Positions 8,471-17,237 of a stretch of 64,000 nucleotides of DNA are shown here, one piece after another. Made by a program: the position numbers and the translations under genes. Position 1 is the stretch's first letter. The number at the start of each line of letters is the position of its first letter. The stretch comes from Brucella tritici. GTDB lineage: Bacteria > Pseudomonadota > Alphaproteobacteria > Rhizobiales > Rhizobiaceae. Location: positions 1 through 64,000 of the forward strand of contig NZ_WBWA01000027.1 in the NCBI RefSeq assembly GCF_008932295.1, given 5' to 3'. Below the pieces are notes generated by a model. It was not told the DNA's origin and did not search any database. It saw only the letters and a program-made list of their open reading frames with translations.

Positions 8471-8631
8471 AAAGAACCCGGATCATAGCCGCAGTCGCCC
8501 TTCGGGTTTTCCTTTTCACAGCCATTTTCACCGGTCCGGCAGCAACCTTCGCCTACACGCAGATTGGCCAGCATTCCCAGATGAGCGGCATCGGCCTCGT
8601 ACTTTATGTGAGCCTGCAACGCGTCGCATAA
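8467..8631 (+). CDS. Small hydrophobic protein, 54 residues (hypothetical)
   Basis: Starts at an ATG overlapping the preceding stop (ATGA at 8467-8470). It begins MKRTRIIAAVALRVFLFTAI and continues hydrophobic to AATFAYTQIG, so it has one N-terminal membrane or signal segment. The short C-terminus (GIGLVLYVSLQRVA) is also apolar. It ends 41 bases before the AMP nucleosidase start. No family recognised; the ATGA coupling is the main argument that the pair is real. Confidence 0.4.
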   Translation: MKRTRIIAAVALRVFLFTAIFTGPAATFAYTQIGQHSQMSGIGLVLYVSLQRVA

Positions 8632-8672
8632 ACTGGGTCATATACCAGTCATGGACTCTGCTATACTAGGTC

Positions 8673-10175
8673 ATGACACAGCGAATCGAACATCCATTTC
8701 TGACCGAGATCAAAACACCTCCGACCGTTGACCCGGAGGTTTTCAACGACGCCGGTGCGGCGGTTGCCGCCCTGCAAAAGCTATATGATCGCAACACGGC
8801 TTTCCTGCGCGATGCGTTCGAGAAGGTTGCGCGCGGCGAGGTTTCGCCGCAGCGCTATCGCGCTTATTATCCCGAAATCTGCCTGTCTACATCGAGCTTC
8901 GCGCATGTGGATTCTCGGCTGGCTTATGGCCATGTCTCGACGCCGGGCGATTATTCCGCAAACATCACACGGCCCGATCTGTTCGACCATTATCTCACCG
9001 AGCAGATTCGTCTCCTGATGCGCAATCACGGTGTGACCGTGACGGTGAAAGAGTCCTCAACGCCGATCCCGATCCATTTCGCCTTCAAGGAAGGCACTTA
9101 TGTAGAGGCATCTGTCGCCAATGCCTTCACGCACCCGCTGCGTGATCTCTTCGACGTGCCCGATCTGGCGGCAACCGACGACAAGATCGTCAATGCCGAT
9201 TTCGAGCCCGCCCCCGGCGAACCGATGCCGCTTGCGCCATTCACTGCCCAGCGCGTCGATTATTCACTGCATCGGTTGGCGCACTACACGGCGACAAGCC
9301 CGGCGCATTTCCAGAACTTCGTACTGTTCACCAACTACCAGTTCTATATGGACGAGTTCTGCGCCTATGCCCGCGAATTGATGGCAGAAGGCGGCGGCGG
9401 TTATGAACAGTTCGTTGAACCAGGCAATCTGATTACGCGCGCGGGCGAAACCGAACCAAGCAGTGGCAGCCCTCTACCTCGCCTGCCCCAGATGCCAGCC
9501 TACCACCTGCAACGGGGCGACCATTCGGGCATCACGATGGTCAATATTGGCGTAGGCCCGTCCAATGCCAAGACCATAACCGACCATATCGCGGTGCTTC
9601 GCCCTCACGCATGGCTGATGCTCGGTCACTGCGCTGGCCTTCGCAACAGCCAGCAGCTTGGCGATTATGTCCTGGCACACGCCTATATGCGTGAAGACCA
9701 TGTTCTCGACGACGATCTGCCTGTCTGGGTGCCGTTGCCAGCACTTGCTGAAATTCAGGTTGCGCTGGAAGAGGCCGTCGAGGAAATCACCGGTCTGGAA
9801 GGTTACGATCTGAAACAGATCATGCGTACCGGCACGGTCGCAACCATCGACAACCGTAACTGGGAACTGCGCGACCAGCGTGGCCCGGTGCAACGCCTCT
9901 CACAGGCACGCGCTGTCGCGCTTGATATGGAATCCGCGACAATTGCGGCCAATGGTTTCCGTTTCCGTGTGCCTTACGGCACGCTTCTGTGTGTTTCCGA
10001 CAAGCCGCTGCACGGTGAACTGAAACTTCCGGGCATGGCGACCGAATTCTACAAGCGACAGGTGGCGCAGCATCTGCGCATCGGCATCCGCGCAATGGAA
10101 AAGATCGCCGCCATGCCGGACGAGCGGCTGCATTCCCGCAAGCTCCGCAGCTTCTACGAAACGGCTTTCCAGTGA
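8673..10175 (+). CDS. amn: AMP nucleosidase
   Basis: A 500-residue enzyme that hydrolyses AMP to adenine and ribose 5-phosphate, regulating adenylate pools. The N-terminal domain (YDRNTAFLRDAFEKVARGE, then YRAYYPEICLSTSS) is the AMP-nucleosidase-specific region. The C-terminal half is a nucleoside-phosphorylase-like domain, with TMVNIGVGPSNAKTITDHIA, WLMLGHCAGLR and the LDMESATIAANGFRFRVPYG segment that binds nucleoside. Length and sequence are typical of the family. The ATG at 8673 is the natural start. The two tiny genes upstream could share its promoter. Confidence 0.92.
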   Translation: MTQRIEHPFLTEIKTPPTVDPEVFNDAGAAVAALQKLYDRNTAFLRDAFEKVARGEVSPQRYRAYYPEICLSTSSFAHVDSRLAYGHVSTPGDYSANITRPDLFDHYLTEQIRLLMRNHGVTVTVKESSTPIPIHFAFKEGTYVEASVANAFTHPLRDLFDVPDLAATDDKIVNADFEPAPGEPMPLAPFTAQRVDYSLHRLAHYTATSPAHFQNFVLFTNYQFYMDEFCAYARELMAEGGGGYEQFVEPGNLITRAGETEPSSGSPLPRLPQMPAYHLQRGDHSGITMVNIGVGPSNAKTITDHIAVLRPHAWLMLGHCAGLRNSQQLGDYVLAHAYMREDHVLDDDLPVWVPLPALAEIQVALEEAVEEITGLEGYDLKQIMRTGTVATIDNRNWELRDQRGPVQRLSQARAVALDMESATIAANGFRFRVPYGTLLCVSDKPLHGELKLPGMATEFYKRQVAQHLRIGIRAMEKIAAMPDERLHSRKLRSFYETAFQ

Positions 10176-10179
10176 CGTT

Positions 10180-10304
10180 AAGGGAGTAGGGGAAAAAGGG
10201 AGTAAGGCAGTATGTTGGAGCTGTGCTGGAAACAGAGCAGCTTGGATCCTACTCCCTTATTCCCTTATTCCCTTATTCCCTTATTCCCTTATTCCCCTAC
10301 TGCC
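10180..10304. repeat. Octanucleotide tandem repeat with inverted arm
   Basis: Five perfect copies of CCCTTATT at 10254-10293, flanked by variant octamers (CTACTCCC, CCCTACTG). A left arm at 10180-10212 carries the opposite-strand version in variant octamers (AGGGAGTA, GGGGAAAA, AGGGAGTA, AGGCAGTA), so the two arms could fold together. It lies between amn and the EEP-family gene. Such arrays expand and contract by replication slippage. Confidence 0.85.
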
Positions 10305-10348
10305 TTCATTTCCATTATCGCGCCGTATTCAATAGCTAGAGGCATTTC

Positions 10349-11362
10349 ATGTCGAAAAGCCGTGAAAACCTTTCATTCCTGTTGTTGCTGGCTGCTGTCG
10401 CGCTGTCGGTTCCGCTCGTGCTCGGATTTCTTGGGGCGGTACATCCCGCACTGGATTCCTTTTCGCATTTTCGAGCCCACCTCGCCGTCTTGCTGGCAGT
10501 GCTGACCGTTCCCTTGCTTTTCACCAAAATGCGGCGCGAGGCAGCGATGCTTCTGCTTTTTGCCGTTATGGCTCTCAGTACAACTGTCGGTGCTGCACGC
10601 GATTTCCTGAGCGGCTCTACAGGTGCACAGGCGCAGGAACAAGGTGGGGCACGCTACAGCCTCGTCCAGATCAATTTGCGCGAAGACAATCCCGAACCAA
10701 AACGCATTCTCCAGATGATTGCGCGGGAAAAGCCGGACGTCATCACCTATGAGGAAGCGAGTGAGCAATGGACAAAATGGCTCACCATTCTCCAGGGTTC
10801 CTATCCCTACCACCTCAATTGTGCTGACGATCCCAACACATGGGGCGTGGGCATCCTGTCGAAGCGGCCTTTCAGCGAAGATGCACAGACGGCCTGCGTC
10901 GGCGATGGTTTGCTCGCAATTGCGCCAATCAATTTCGGCGGAACGACCGTGCATGTCGCAGCACTGCACTTTTCATGGCCATGGCCACGCTGGCAGCCTT
11001 ATCAACTCCGCTACATCGAACCGGAACTACAGAAGCTGAAAGGTCCTCTGGTCGTCGCCGGTGATTTCAATGCGGCACCGTGGAGCAATGCCGTTCGTCG
11101 TGTCGAATATGCCTCCGGCACCCGTCATATGACCGGCATCGGCGGCACGTGGATGACGCACCTGCTGCCTGTTACGCTGGCGCCCTATATCGGCCTGCCG
11201 ATTGATCAGATACTCGTAAGCCCCGAAATCGGAGGGGCGAAGGTTTCGGCGCGTGAAGATGCTGGCTCCGATCATCTGCCGGTTCGGCTCGATTTTTCCG
11301 TTCCGCCGCCCGTTCGGCCAGATGAAGAAGAACCGGAAACCCAGTCCGTCATGCTTCAATAA
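10349..11362 (+). CDS. Membrane-anchored endonuclease/exonuclease/phosphatase family protein
   Basis: A 337-residue protein. The N-terminus has about three membrane segments (FLLLLAAVALSVPLVLGFLG, HLAVLLAVLTVPLLF, AAMLLLFAVMALSTTVGAA). An EEP-fold catalytic domain faces the periplasm: VQINLREDNPEP at its start, the metal-binding glutamate in PDVITYEEAS, VVAGDFNAAPWS, and the catalytic pair in GSDHLPVRLDF. EEP enzymes cleave phosphodiesters in nucleic acids, lipids or inositol phosphates; the substrate here is unknown. The octamer array lies in its upstream region and could affect spacing of its promoter. Confidence 0.82.
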   Translation: MSKSRENLSFLLLLAAVALSVPLVLGFLGAVHPALDSFSHFRAHLAVLLAVLTVPLLFTKMRREAAMLLLFAVMALSTTVGAARDFLSGSTGAQAQEQGGARYSLVQINLREDNPEPKRILQMIAREKPDVITYEEASEQWTKWLTILQGSYPYHLNCADDPNTWGVGILSKRPFSEDAQTACVGDGLLAIAPINFGGTTVHVAALHFSWPWPRWQPYQLRYIEPELQKLKGPLVVAGDFNAAPWSNAVRRVEYASGTRHMTGIGGTWMTHLLPVTLAPYIGLPIDQILVSPEIGGAKVSAREDAGSDHLPVRLDFSVPPPVRPDEEEPETQSVMLQ

Positions 11363-11390
11363 AAAAGGCGGTCCCAGACCGCCTTTTTCT
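11363..11390. terminator. Terminator between convergent genes
   Basis: AAAAAAGGCGGTC / GACCGCCTTTTTC around CCA, between the EEP gene and the ETF-QO gene. It abuts the extra copy of the ETF-QO 3' end. Confidence 0.85.
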
Positions 11391-11391
11391 T

Positions 11392-11421
11392 TTACATGCT
11401 CACGTAAACAGGTCCCTCGCC
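11392..11421 (-). repeat. Extra copy of the ETF-QO gene 3' end
   Basis: On the minus strand these 30 bases read Gly-Glu-Gly-Pro-Val-Tyr-Val-Ser-Met-stop. The true ETF-QO end at 11520-11549 reads Gly-Glu-Gly-Pro-Val-Tyr-Val-Asn-Met-stop. Several mismatches separate the copies, mostly in third codon positions. Confidence 0.75.
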
Positions 11422-11436
11422 AACTCTCTTTTAGCC

Positions 11437-11480
11437 GCATTTCCGGAACGCAAAACCGGCGCCACTTTTGCTGGAAATGC
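11437..11480. repeat. REP/RIME-like palindromic element (type A)
   Basis: Imperfect palindrome opening GCATTTCC and closing GGAAATGC, with a core CAAAACCGGCGCCACTTTTG. It is one of several related intergenic copies in this window. Confidence 0.7.
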
Positions 11481-11519
11481 TCGGATGGCGGTCGAGACGG
11501 ACACTGTTTTCCGCAAACA

Positions 11520-13226
11520 TTACATGTTTACGTAAACAGGCCCCTCACCGCCTTGCGGCGGCACCCAGTTGATGTTCTGGTTCGGGTCCTTGATATCGCA
11601 AGTCTTGCAGTGCACGCAGTTCTGCGCGTTGATGACAAACCGCACGTCCTTTGCCTGCGGATCGGCAGCAGAGTTGCCGTCGGCATCCACCCATTCATAA
11701 ACACCCGCAGGGCAGTAACGTGTCGACGGACCGGCAAAGATGTCGTGTTCAGACGTCTGCTGCAATTTCATGTCACGGACCTGAAGATGCACAGGCTCAT
11801 TCTCGTCATGGTTCGTGTTCGACAGGAACACCGACGACAGGCGGTCGAACGTCAGAACGCCATCCGGCTTCGGATAGTCGATCTTCGCGTGTTTCGCAGC
11901 CGGCTCAAGTGACTGCGCATCAGTCTTGCCGTGCTTCAGCGTTCCGAAGATGGAGAAGCCGAAAAGCTGGTTGGTCCACATATCGAGGCCGCCGAGCGCC
12001 ACGCCAGCAATCGTGCCGAACTTCGACCACAGCGGCTTGACGTTACGCACGCGCTTGAGATCCTTGCCAATCAGGCTCGAACGCCAATTGTTCTCGATCT
12101 CGACCGGCTCGTCATTGGCGCGTCCTGCGGCAATTGCCTCGGCGATCTTGTCAGCAGCGAGAATGCCGGAAAGAACCGCATTGTGGCTGCCCTTGATGCG
12201 CGGCACGTTGACCAGACCAGCCGAGCAACCGATGAGTGCTCCGCCCGGAAACGAAAGCTTCGGCACCGACTGGAAACCGCCTTCGGTAATTGCACGTGCG
12301 CCATAGGAAAGACGCTTGCCACCCTCGAAGACATCCTTGATGGCCGGATGCGTCTTGAAACGCTGGAATTCTTCAAACGGCGACAGATACGGGTTCTTGT
12401 AATTAAGGTGCAGCACAAAGCCGACCGCAACCATATTGTCCTCGAGATGATAGAGGAACGAGCCGCCGCCGGTCTTCATGTCGAGCGGCCAGCCGAAGGA
12501 GTGCTGAACCAGCCCCGGCTTGTGCCTGGAAGGATCGACCTGCCACAATTCCTTGAGCCCAATACCGTATTTCGCCGGTTCGCGGCCCTCGTCGAGCTTG
12601 AATTTCGAGATCAGCTGCTTGGCAAGCGAACCGCGCGCGCCTTCGCTGACCAGCGTATACTTGCCGAGCAGCGCCATGCCGCGTGTATAGTTCGGACCAT
12701 GTGTTCCGTCACGCTCGACACCCATATCGCCAGTGGCGACGCCGATGACTGCGCCCTCGTCATTGTAGAGCACTTCGGTTGCTGCAAAGCCCGGATAGAT
12801 TTCCACGCCAAGTTCTTCGGCCTTGGTGCCGAGCCAGCGGCAGACATTGCCCAGGGACACGATGTAATTGCCATGATTGCTCATCAAAGGCGGCATCGCG
12901 AAATTCGGCAGGCGCACGGAACCTGCAGGCCCCAGCACGAGGAAATGATCGGCTGTCACGGGCGTCTTGAAGGGGTGCCCCTCTTCCTCGCGCCAGCCCG
13001 GCAGAAGCTGGTCGATGCCCACCGGATCAACGACAGCGCCAGAAAGAATATGCGCTCCGACTTCCCCACCCTTTTCGAGGACGACGACGGAAAGTTCGGG
13101 ATTCGCCTGTTTCAAGCGGATTGCCGCAGCAAGGCCAGCAGGACCCGCGCCGACGACAACAACGTCGAATTCCATGCTCTCGCGTTCGGGAAGCTCCTGG
13201 TTCGCATATTCTGGGGCTTCAGACAT
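11520..13226 (-). CDS. Electron transfer flavoprotein-ubiquinone oxidoreductase
   Basis: A 568-residue inner-membrane-associated enzyme that passes electrons from reduced ETF to ubiquinone during fatty-acid and branched-chain amino-acid oxidation. The N-terminus has the FAD-binding Rossmann motif VVVVGAGPAGLAAAIRL; the segment GGAHILSGAVVDP-like (VGAHILSGAVVDPVGI) is typical of the family. The C-terminus has the [4Fe-4S] ligands in RYCPAGVYEW and CVHCKTCDIKDP. Start ATG at 13226 has GGAGGG upstream. A palindrome at 13466-13483 lies in the upstream region. Its 3' end is partly duplicated at 11392-11421. Confidence 0.93.
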   Translation of the reverse strand: MSEAPEYANQELPERESMEFDVVVVGAGPAGLAAAIRLKQANPELSVVVLEKGGEVGAHILSGAVVDPVGIDQLLPGWREEEGHPFKTPVTADHFLVLGPAGSVRLPNFAMPPLMSNHGNYIVSLGNVCRWLGTKAEELGVEIYPGFAATEVLYNDEGAVIGVATGDMGVERDGTHGPNYTRGMALLGKYTLVSEGARGSLAKQLISKFKLDEGREPAKYGIGLKELWQVDPSRHKPGLVQHSFGWPLDMKTGGGSFLYHLEDNMVAVGFVLHLNYKNPYLSPFEEFQRFKTHPAIKDVFEGGKRLSYGARAITEGGFQSVPKLSFPGGALIGCSAGLVNVPRIKGSHNAVLSGILAADKIAEAIAAGRANDEPVEIENNWRSSLIGKDLKRVRNVKPLWSKFGTIAGVALGGLDMWTNQLFGFSIFGTLKHGKTDAQSLEPAAKHAKIDYPKPDGVLTFDRLSSVFLSNTNHDENEPVHLQVRDMKLQQTSEHDIFAGPSTRYCPAGVYEWVDADGNSAADPQAKDVRFVINAQNCVHCKTCDIKDPNQNINWVPPQGGEGPVYVNM

Positions 13227-13707
13227 TCATCCCTCCGTCCGGTGTAACATCGTCTTCTTACTAAGGTAGCCCAGACGACGCATCCAATTGTTTTTGTGCA
13301 TGATCTAATCGCGAATACCCATGAACCGACTGCCTGTCAGCACTGATGGTATGGAAAGACCTGCCGTTTCCCCGTAATCTGCCTTACCCTGTCGCAGAGT
13401 TGGAGACTGTCGCAAATGCGTCCAATTGTCCAAAACAGGCGTCCTACGTCCACATATTCATTTACTTTAACGTAAACGTCAAATCTATTCCCTTCAAGAA
13501 GCTGCGATGAGGATTTGTTCTTGGTGATGGAAGAAGTACGACTTCACAGCATGTCATGAGCATAAGAGAGCCGTAGCTGGCTCTGGCTGGGATATGCCGG
13601 TGTGAAATCGGATATGAATTGTCACTAACCGTCGAAACAAGCCCTAAATCCCAACCGGGCTCTTGCATTCACCCGCAAAATTCGCCACCTCAGAGGTGAG
13701 GTAGATA
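13227..13707. other. Divergent intergenic region
   Basis: 481 bases between ETF-QO and the uracil-DNA glycosylase gene, transcribed away from each other. It contains the palindrome at 13466-13483. No RNA gene or other coding region is convincing. Confidence 0.4.
13466..13483. promoter_or_regulatory. TTTAACGTAAACGTCAAA palindrome, candidate operator
   Basis: The pattern TTTNACGTNNACGTNAAA is symmetric over 18 bases. It lies 240 bases upstream of ETF-QO and 225 upstream of the glycosylase. Related sites occur at 6844 and 61471. The position before an ETF-QO gene fits a regulator of acyl-CoA oxidation such as LiuR (MerR family); that assignment is inferred. Confidence 0.5.
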
Positions 13708-14565
13708 ATGGCTGATAATCGCGAAACGCTGGATATTGAAGGTTTGCTCCGCTTCTATGCGGAAGCAGGCGTTGACATGCCGCTTTCCGAAACGCCGTTA
13801 GACCGGTTTGCGGAGCCTCAGCGCCCTGTTCCTTCGCAACCAACGGCGCAAATGTCGAATTCGCCGGAGCGCGCCCGGCAGCAGCAACCACGTCCGGCCC
13901 CGACACCTGCCCCCACCAGCAGGCCTGTTCAAGCCGCAGCCGACCTTCCCGACACAGCGCAGATTGCGCTCGCACGCGAGGCGGCGGCACAGGCTTCGAC
14001 ACTGGAGGAATTGCGGGAGAAGCTCGCTGCATTCGACGGCTGCAACTTGAAATTCACGGCGAAGAACCTTTGTTTCGCCGATGGCGATCCGTCATCCGAC
14101 ATCATGTTCATCGGTGAAGCGCCCGGACGGGATGAGGATATGGAAGGATTGCCGTTTGTCGGAAAATCCGGACAGCTTCTCAATCGCATGATCGAATCTA
14201 TCGGCCTGAAGCGAGAAAGCGTTTATATCGCCAACACGATCCCGTGGCGTCCGCCCGGCAACCGCACGCCGACGCCGCTTGAAACGGAACTCTGTCGGCC
14301 ATTCATAGAACGACAGATCGAGCTTGCCGCGCCGAAAGTTCTGGTTGCACTTGGCGGACCTGCGGGCAAGGCACTCACCGGCGCGACGGAAGGTATCCTT
14401 CGGCTACGCGGCAACTGGAAGATTCATCGTACGCCCAACGGCCTCGAAATTCCCGTCATGCCGACCCTGCACCCAGCCTACCTTCTGCGAACGCCAGCGC
14501 AAAAGCGGTTTGCATGGCGCGATTTTCTGGCTGTGAAGCTGAAATTGGCCGAATTGATTAGTTGA
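13708..14565 (+). CDS. Uracil-DNA glycosylase, family-4-like, with incomplete Fe-S ligands
   Basis: A 285-residue base-excision repair enzyme. Residues 1-90 are a proline/alanine-rich linker; the catalytic domain follows. Motif A is FIGEAPGRDEDMEGLPFVG (about 134-152) and motif B is HPAYLLRTPAQKR. Family-4 enzymes use four cysteines for a [4Fe-4S] cluster; here only C112 and C196 fit. The first site (about 109) is not cysteine, and the third position has W180 in NTIPWRPPGNR where cysteine is usual. The cluster is therefore probably absent or altered. GAGGTAG precedes the ATG at 13708. Confidence 0.85.
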   Translation: MADNRETLDIEGLLRFYAEAGVDMPLSETPLDRFAEPQRPVPSQPTAQMSNSPERARQQQPRPAPTPAPTSRPVQAAADLPDTAQIALAREAAAQASTLEELREKLAAFDGCNLKFTAKNLCFADGDPSSDIMFIGEAPGRDEDMEGLPFVGKSGQLLNRMIESIGLKRESVYIANTIPWRPPGNRTPTPLETELCRPFIERQIELAAPKVLVALGGPAGKALTGATEGILRLRGNWKIHRTPNGLEIPVMPTLHPAYLLRTPAQKRFAWRDFLAVKLKLAELIS

Positions 14566-14720
14566 AATCTCCGTAGTTCAGTGGCATCGGCAGGCGGCGT
14601 AGGCGGTATTGTCACCAACATGCCGCAAACTTGTTCTATTTCGCCGCTTGCCAAACCGCCTTTCGGCGACAAGTAGCCCTAAATTCAGATTCCCCATGGG
14701 ATTTCACTGTGGAGTTTTTC

Positions 14721-15974
14721 ATGGCTGGCCAGCTCCTGCCCATAGCCGCTTTGCTTGCAAGCACCTTTCTGATGCTGCTTGCCGGTGGCCTTGCGGGTAT
14801 TCTTCTGCCCCTGCGTGGCGGCATGGAAGGCTGGTCGACCACGACCATCGGCTGGATGGGTACGAGCTATTCTCTCGCCTTCACGATCGGCTGCATCGTG
14901 GTGCCGCATCTGGTGCGGCGCGTTGGGCATGTGCGCGTCTTCTCCTCTCTGGCGACGCTGCTTTCGATGGCGCTATTGTTCCATGCACTGGTCGTCAATC
15001 CCGTCGCATGGATGATCTTCCGTGGCATTGCAGGTTTTTCGCTCGCAGGCAGCTACATGATTATCGAAAGCTGGCTGAATGAGCGTGTGACCAATGAATC
15101 GCGCGGCCGCATCTTCTCGATCTATATGATTATCACCATGCTCGGACTGTTGTGCGGACAATACATCCTGCCGTTCGGCGATGCGGGAACGCAGACGCTC
15201 TTCATCATTTGCGCCATCATCTATGCAAGCGCACTGCTTCCAACCGCCCTCTCAAGTGCACAGTCGCCCAACCCGCTGACGCAGGTTTCGCTCGATCTGA
15301 AAGGGCTTTACCGACGGTCGCCTGCTGCAGCCGTCGGCTCGCTGATTGCTGGTATAGTTGCAGGCACCTGGAACTTCCTCGCTGCCATTTACGGCGAGAT
15401 GAACGGTCTTTCGACCTTCGGCATCGCAACAATGCTTGCCTGTGCCATGGTCGGCGGCGCGATCTTCCAGTATCCGCTCGGACGGGGATCTGACTTTGTC
15501 GATCGTCGCTATGTCATGGTGATCGCCGGTATTATCGGCTTTGCGTTGTCGATGGTGATGGTGCTGTTCCATCCCACTTCGCCCTATGCGCTCTACATCA
15601 TGATGTTTCTGTTCGGCTCGGTTATTTATCCGATCTACAGCCTCAACGTCGCTCACGCCAACGACTATGCGGACGCCAGCGAATTCGTGAAGGTTTCCGG
15701 CGGATTGCTGATTATTTACGGCGTGGGCAGCGTCATCGGGCCTGCTCTTTCCGGCCCGTTGATGGATCTGATCGGTGCATCGGGCTTCTTCGTAACCATG
15801 GCCATTGCCTACGGCTTATACGGCCTGCATGCCTTCTGGCGCATCCGTCGCTTCGAACGCCCGGCCATCAGCGACCAGAAGACCGAATACAAGTTCCATA
15901 CGCCGGACGGCCAGTCCACGCCGGAAACCATGCAGCTTGATCCTCGTGCAGAGGGCGCACCCGGTCAAAGCTGA
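14721..15974 (+). CDS. MFS transporter (YcaD-like)
   Basis: A 417-residue major facilitator protein with 12 hydrophobic segments, from LLPIAALLASTFLMLLAGGL to FFVTMAIAYGLYGL. The segments GMEGWSTTTIGWMGTSYSLAF and VRRVGHVRVFSS (loop 2-3 region) and AGSYMIIESWLNERV match the YcaD/UMF subgroup. The substrate is unknown. The start is the ATG at 14721, eight bases after GGAG; an upstream TTG at 14631 would add an unrelated 30 residues. It ends two bases before the converging transporter gene. Confidence 0.83.
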   Translation: MAGQLLPIAALLASTFLMLLAGGLAGILLPLRGGMEGWSTTTIGWMGTSYSLAFTIGCIVVPHLVRRVGHVRVFSSLATLLSMALLFHALVVNPVAWMIFRGIAGFSLAGSYMIIESWLNERVTNESRGRIFSIYMIITMLGLLCGQYILPFGDAGTQTLFIICAIIYASALLPTALSSAQSPNPLTQVSLDLKGLYRRSPAAAVGSLIAGIVAGTWNFLAAIYGEMNGLSTFGIATMLACAMVGGAIFQYPLGRGSDFVDRRYVMVIAGIIGFALSMVMVLFHPTSPYALYIMMFLFGSVIYPIYSLNVAHANDYADASEFVKVSGGLLIIYGVGSVIGPALSGPLMDLIGASGFFVTMAIAYGLYGLHAFWRIRRFERPAISDQKTEYKFHTPDGQSTPETMQLDPRAEGAPGQS

Positions 15975-15976
15975 AT

Positions 15977-16936
15977 TCATTGTGTCTGAGGTGCGTTCAC
16001 CTTGTGGGGCGCAATGGAAAGCTTGTGCTCGCGGTAGATGATGAAACCGCCCGCCGCCATAACGATGGCGCTACCGGCCAGCATTTCGAAAGTCGGGATA
16101 TCGCCGAACAGCAAAAATCCGATGGCAAGTCCCAGCAGCATCGAAGTGTATTCGAAGGGAGCAATCGTCGACATCGGCGCATGGCGATAACACTCGGTCA
16201 GAAGGATCTGACCAACACCACCCGCAAAGCCAGCACCGACCAGCATGGCAAGCTGTGACCAGTTCGGTACGATCCAGCCGAATGGAAGGCTTGCCAGGGA
16301 AATGACGCTCGCGGATAGGGAAAAATAGATCACAATGGTCGAGGTGCGCTCCGTCTGCACGAGGCGACGCACAAGCATCATGGCCACCGCAGACAGAATA
16401 GCCGCGCCAAGAGCGGCAAACGCACCCATGGCCTCGTCATGCCCCATGCTGCCGCCGGAAAACACCGTCAGCCGCGGCCAGATGATGACCATCACACCAC
16501 CAAGCCCGATGAGAACCGCGCTCCAGCGATAAAATCGCACGACTTCATGCAGGATGACCGCGCCAAGAATGACGGTAATCAGCGGTGAAGCGTAGTTGAT
16601 CGCGATTGCTTCGGGCAGCGGCAGCTTGGTGAGAGCGAAAAAGCTCATCGACATGGAACAGACGCCCACCAGCCCACGCCAGAAATGGCTGAAACCGTTC
16701 TGGGTGCGGAACACGCCGGAAAGCTGCCCGCGCCACCCCAGATAGACCAGTATCGCGAAGATTGCGAAGAACGACCGGAAAAAGATCAACTGTCCGACAG
16801 GCACGCCTTCAGCCGCCTTCAGCAAGGTGGACATGGCGACAAAAACGGCAACGGAAGCGATTTTGAGACCGATGCCGAGCATCGGGTTGGTTTCAAGATG
16901 GGCAGCCTCGACAGGCGCGCTCGCATGAGCGTTCAC
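15977..16936 (-). CDS. DMT superfamily (EamA) transporter
   Basis: A 319-residue inner-membrane protein made of two EamA repeats, about ten membrane segments in total. Typical segments are QLIFFRSFFAIFAILVYLGW, LPLPEAIAINYASPLITVIL, GWSAVLIGLGG-like (RWSAVLIGLGGVMVIIW), and in the second repeat STIAPFEYTSMLLGLAIGFL and FEMLAGSAIVMAAGGFIIYR. I start at the GTG at 16936, since AAGGAA lies upstream; an ATG 17 codons further in is possible. Such proteins export or import metabolites; substrate unknown. Confidence 0.82.
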   Translation of the reverse strand: MNAHASAPVEAAHLETNPMLGIGLKIASVAVFVAMSTLLKAAEGVPVGQLIFFRSFFAIFAILVYLGWRGQLSGVFRTQNGFSHFWRGLVGVCSMSMSFFALTKLPLPEAIAINYASPLITVILGAVILHEVVRFYRWSAVLIGLGGVMVIIWPRLTVFSGGSMGHDEAMGAFAALGAAILSAVAMMLVRRLVQTERTSTIVIYFSLSASVISLASLPFGWIVPNWSQLAMLVGAGFAGGVGQILLTECYRHAPMSTIAPFEYTSMLLGLAIGFLLFGDIPTFEMLAGSAIVMAAGGFIIYREHKLSIAPHKVNAPQTQ

Positions 16937-17237
16937 AACGCAATTCCTTAAAAACACAAAGCGCAGGTTCGCCCAAAATATTCGAGCGCCTGTTTTCTTA
17001 TTCCTGTTTGTGAGACAGCACCAGTAGCACAAAGGTTCCGCTGAAAATTATTTGGCAAAGTGTCTGTCGTTTGTTTTGTCGCATTATCCGACGCAAAGCC
17101 GCTTCGCACTTTTGCTGGAAATGCTCCGGTCACAAAAGGCCGGTTGGTTGTTCTGGAATTGAGTTTCCCTTGGCTGCAATTCCGGGTACGAATCCAGCAT
17201 TGTGAGTTCAATGTGAGTTCAGGGAGAGAGTTTCGCT
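16937..17237. other. Divergent intergenic region with repeat
   Basis: 301 bases between the divergent transporter and pepN genes, carrying a REP-like element at 17081-17127 and otherwise nothing recognised. Confidence 0.4.
17081..17127. repeat. REP/RIME-like palindromic element (type A)
   Basis: Opens GCATTATCCGACGCAAAGCC and closes with CTTTTGCTGGAAATGC, the type-A core also seen at 11437, 32006 and 42770. Confidence 0.75.

Noticed and set aside
10180-10304. CRISPR array
   Set aside because: The repeats are contiguous eight-base units without spacers.
11931-13247. 438-codon open frame opposite ETF-QO
   Set aside because: Lies fully antisense to a well-supported gene and has no protein-family features; it is a codon-bias shadow.
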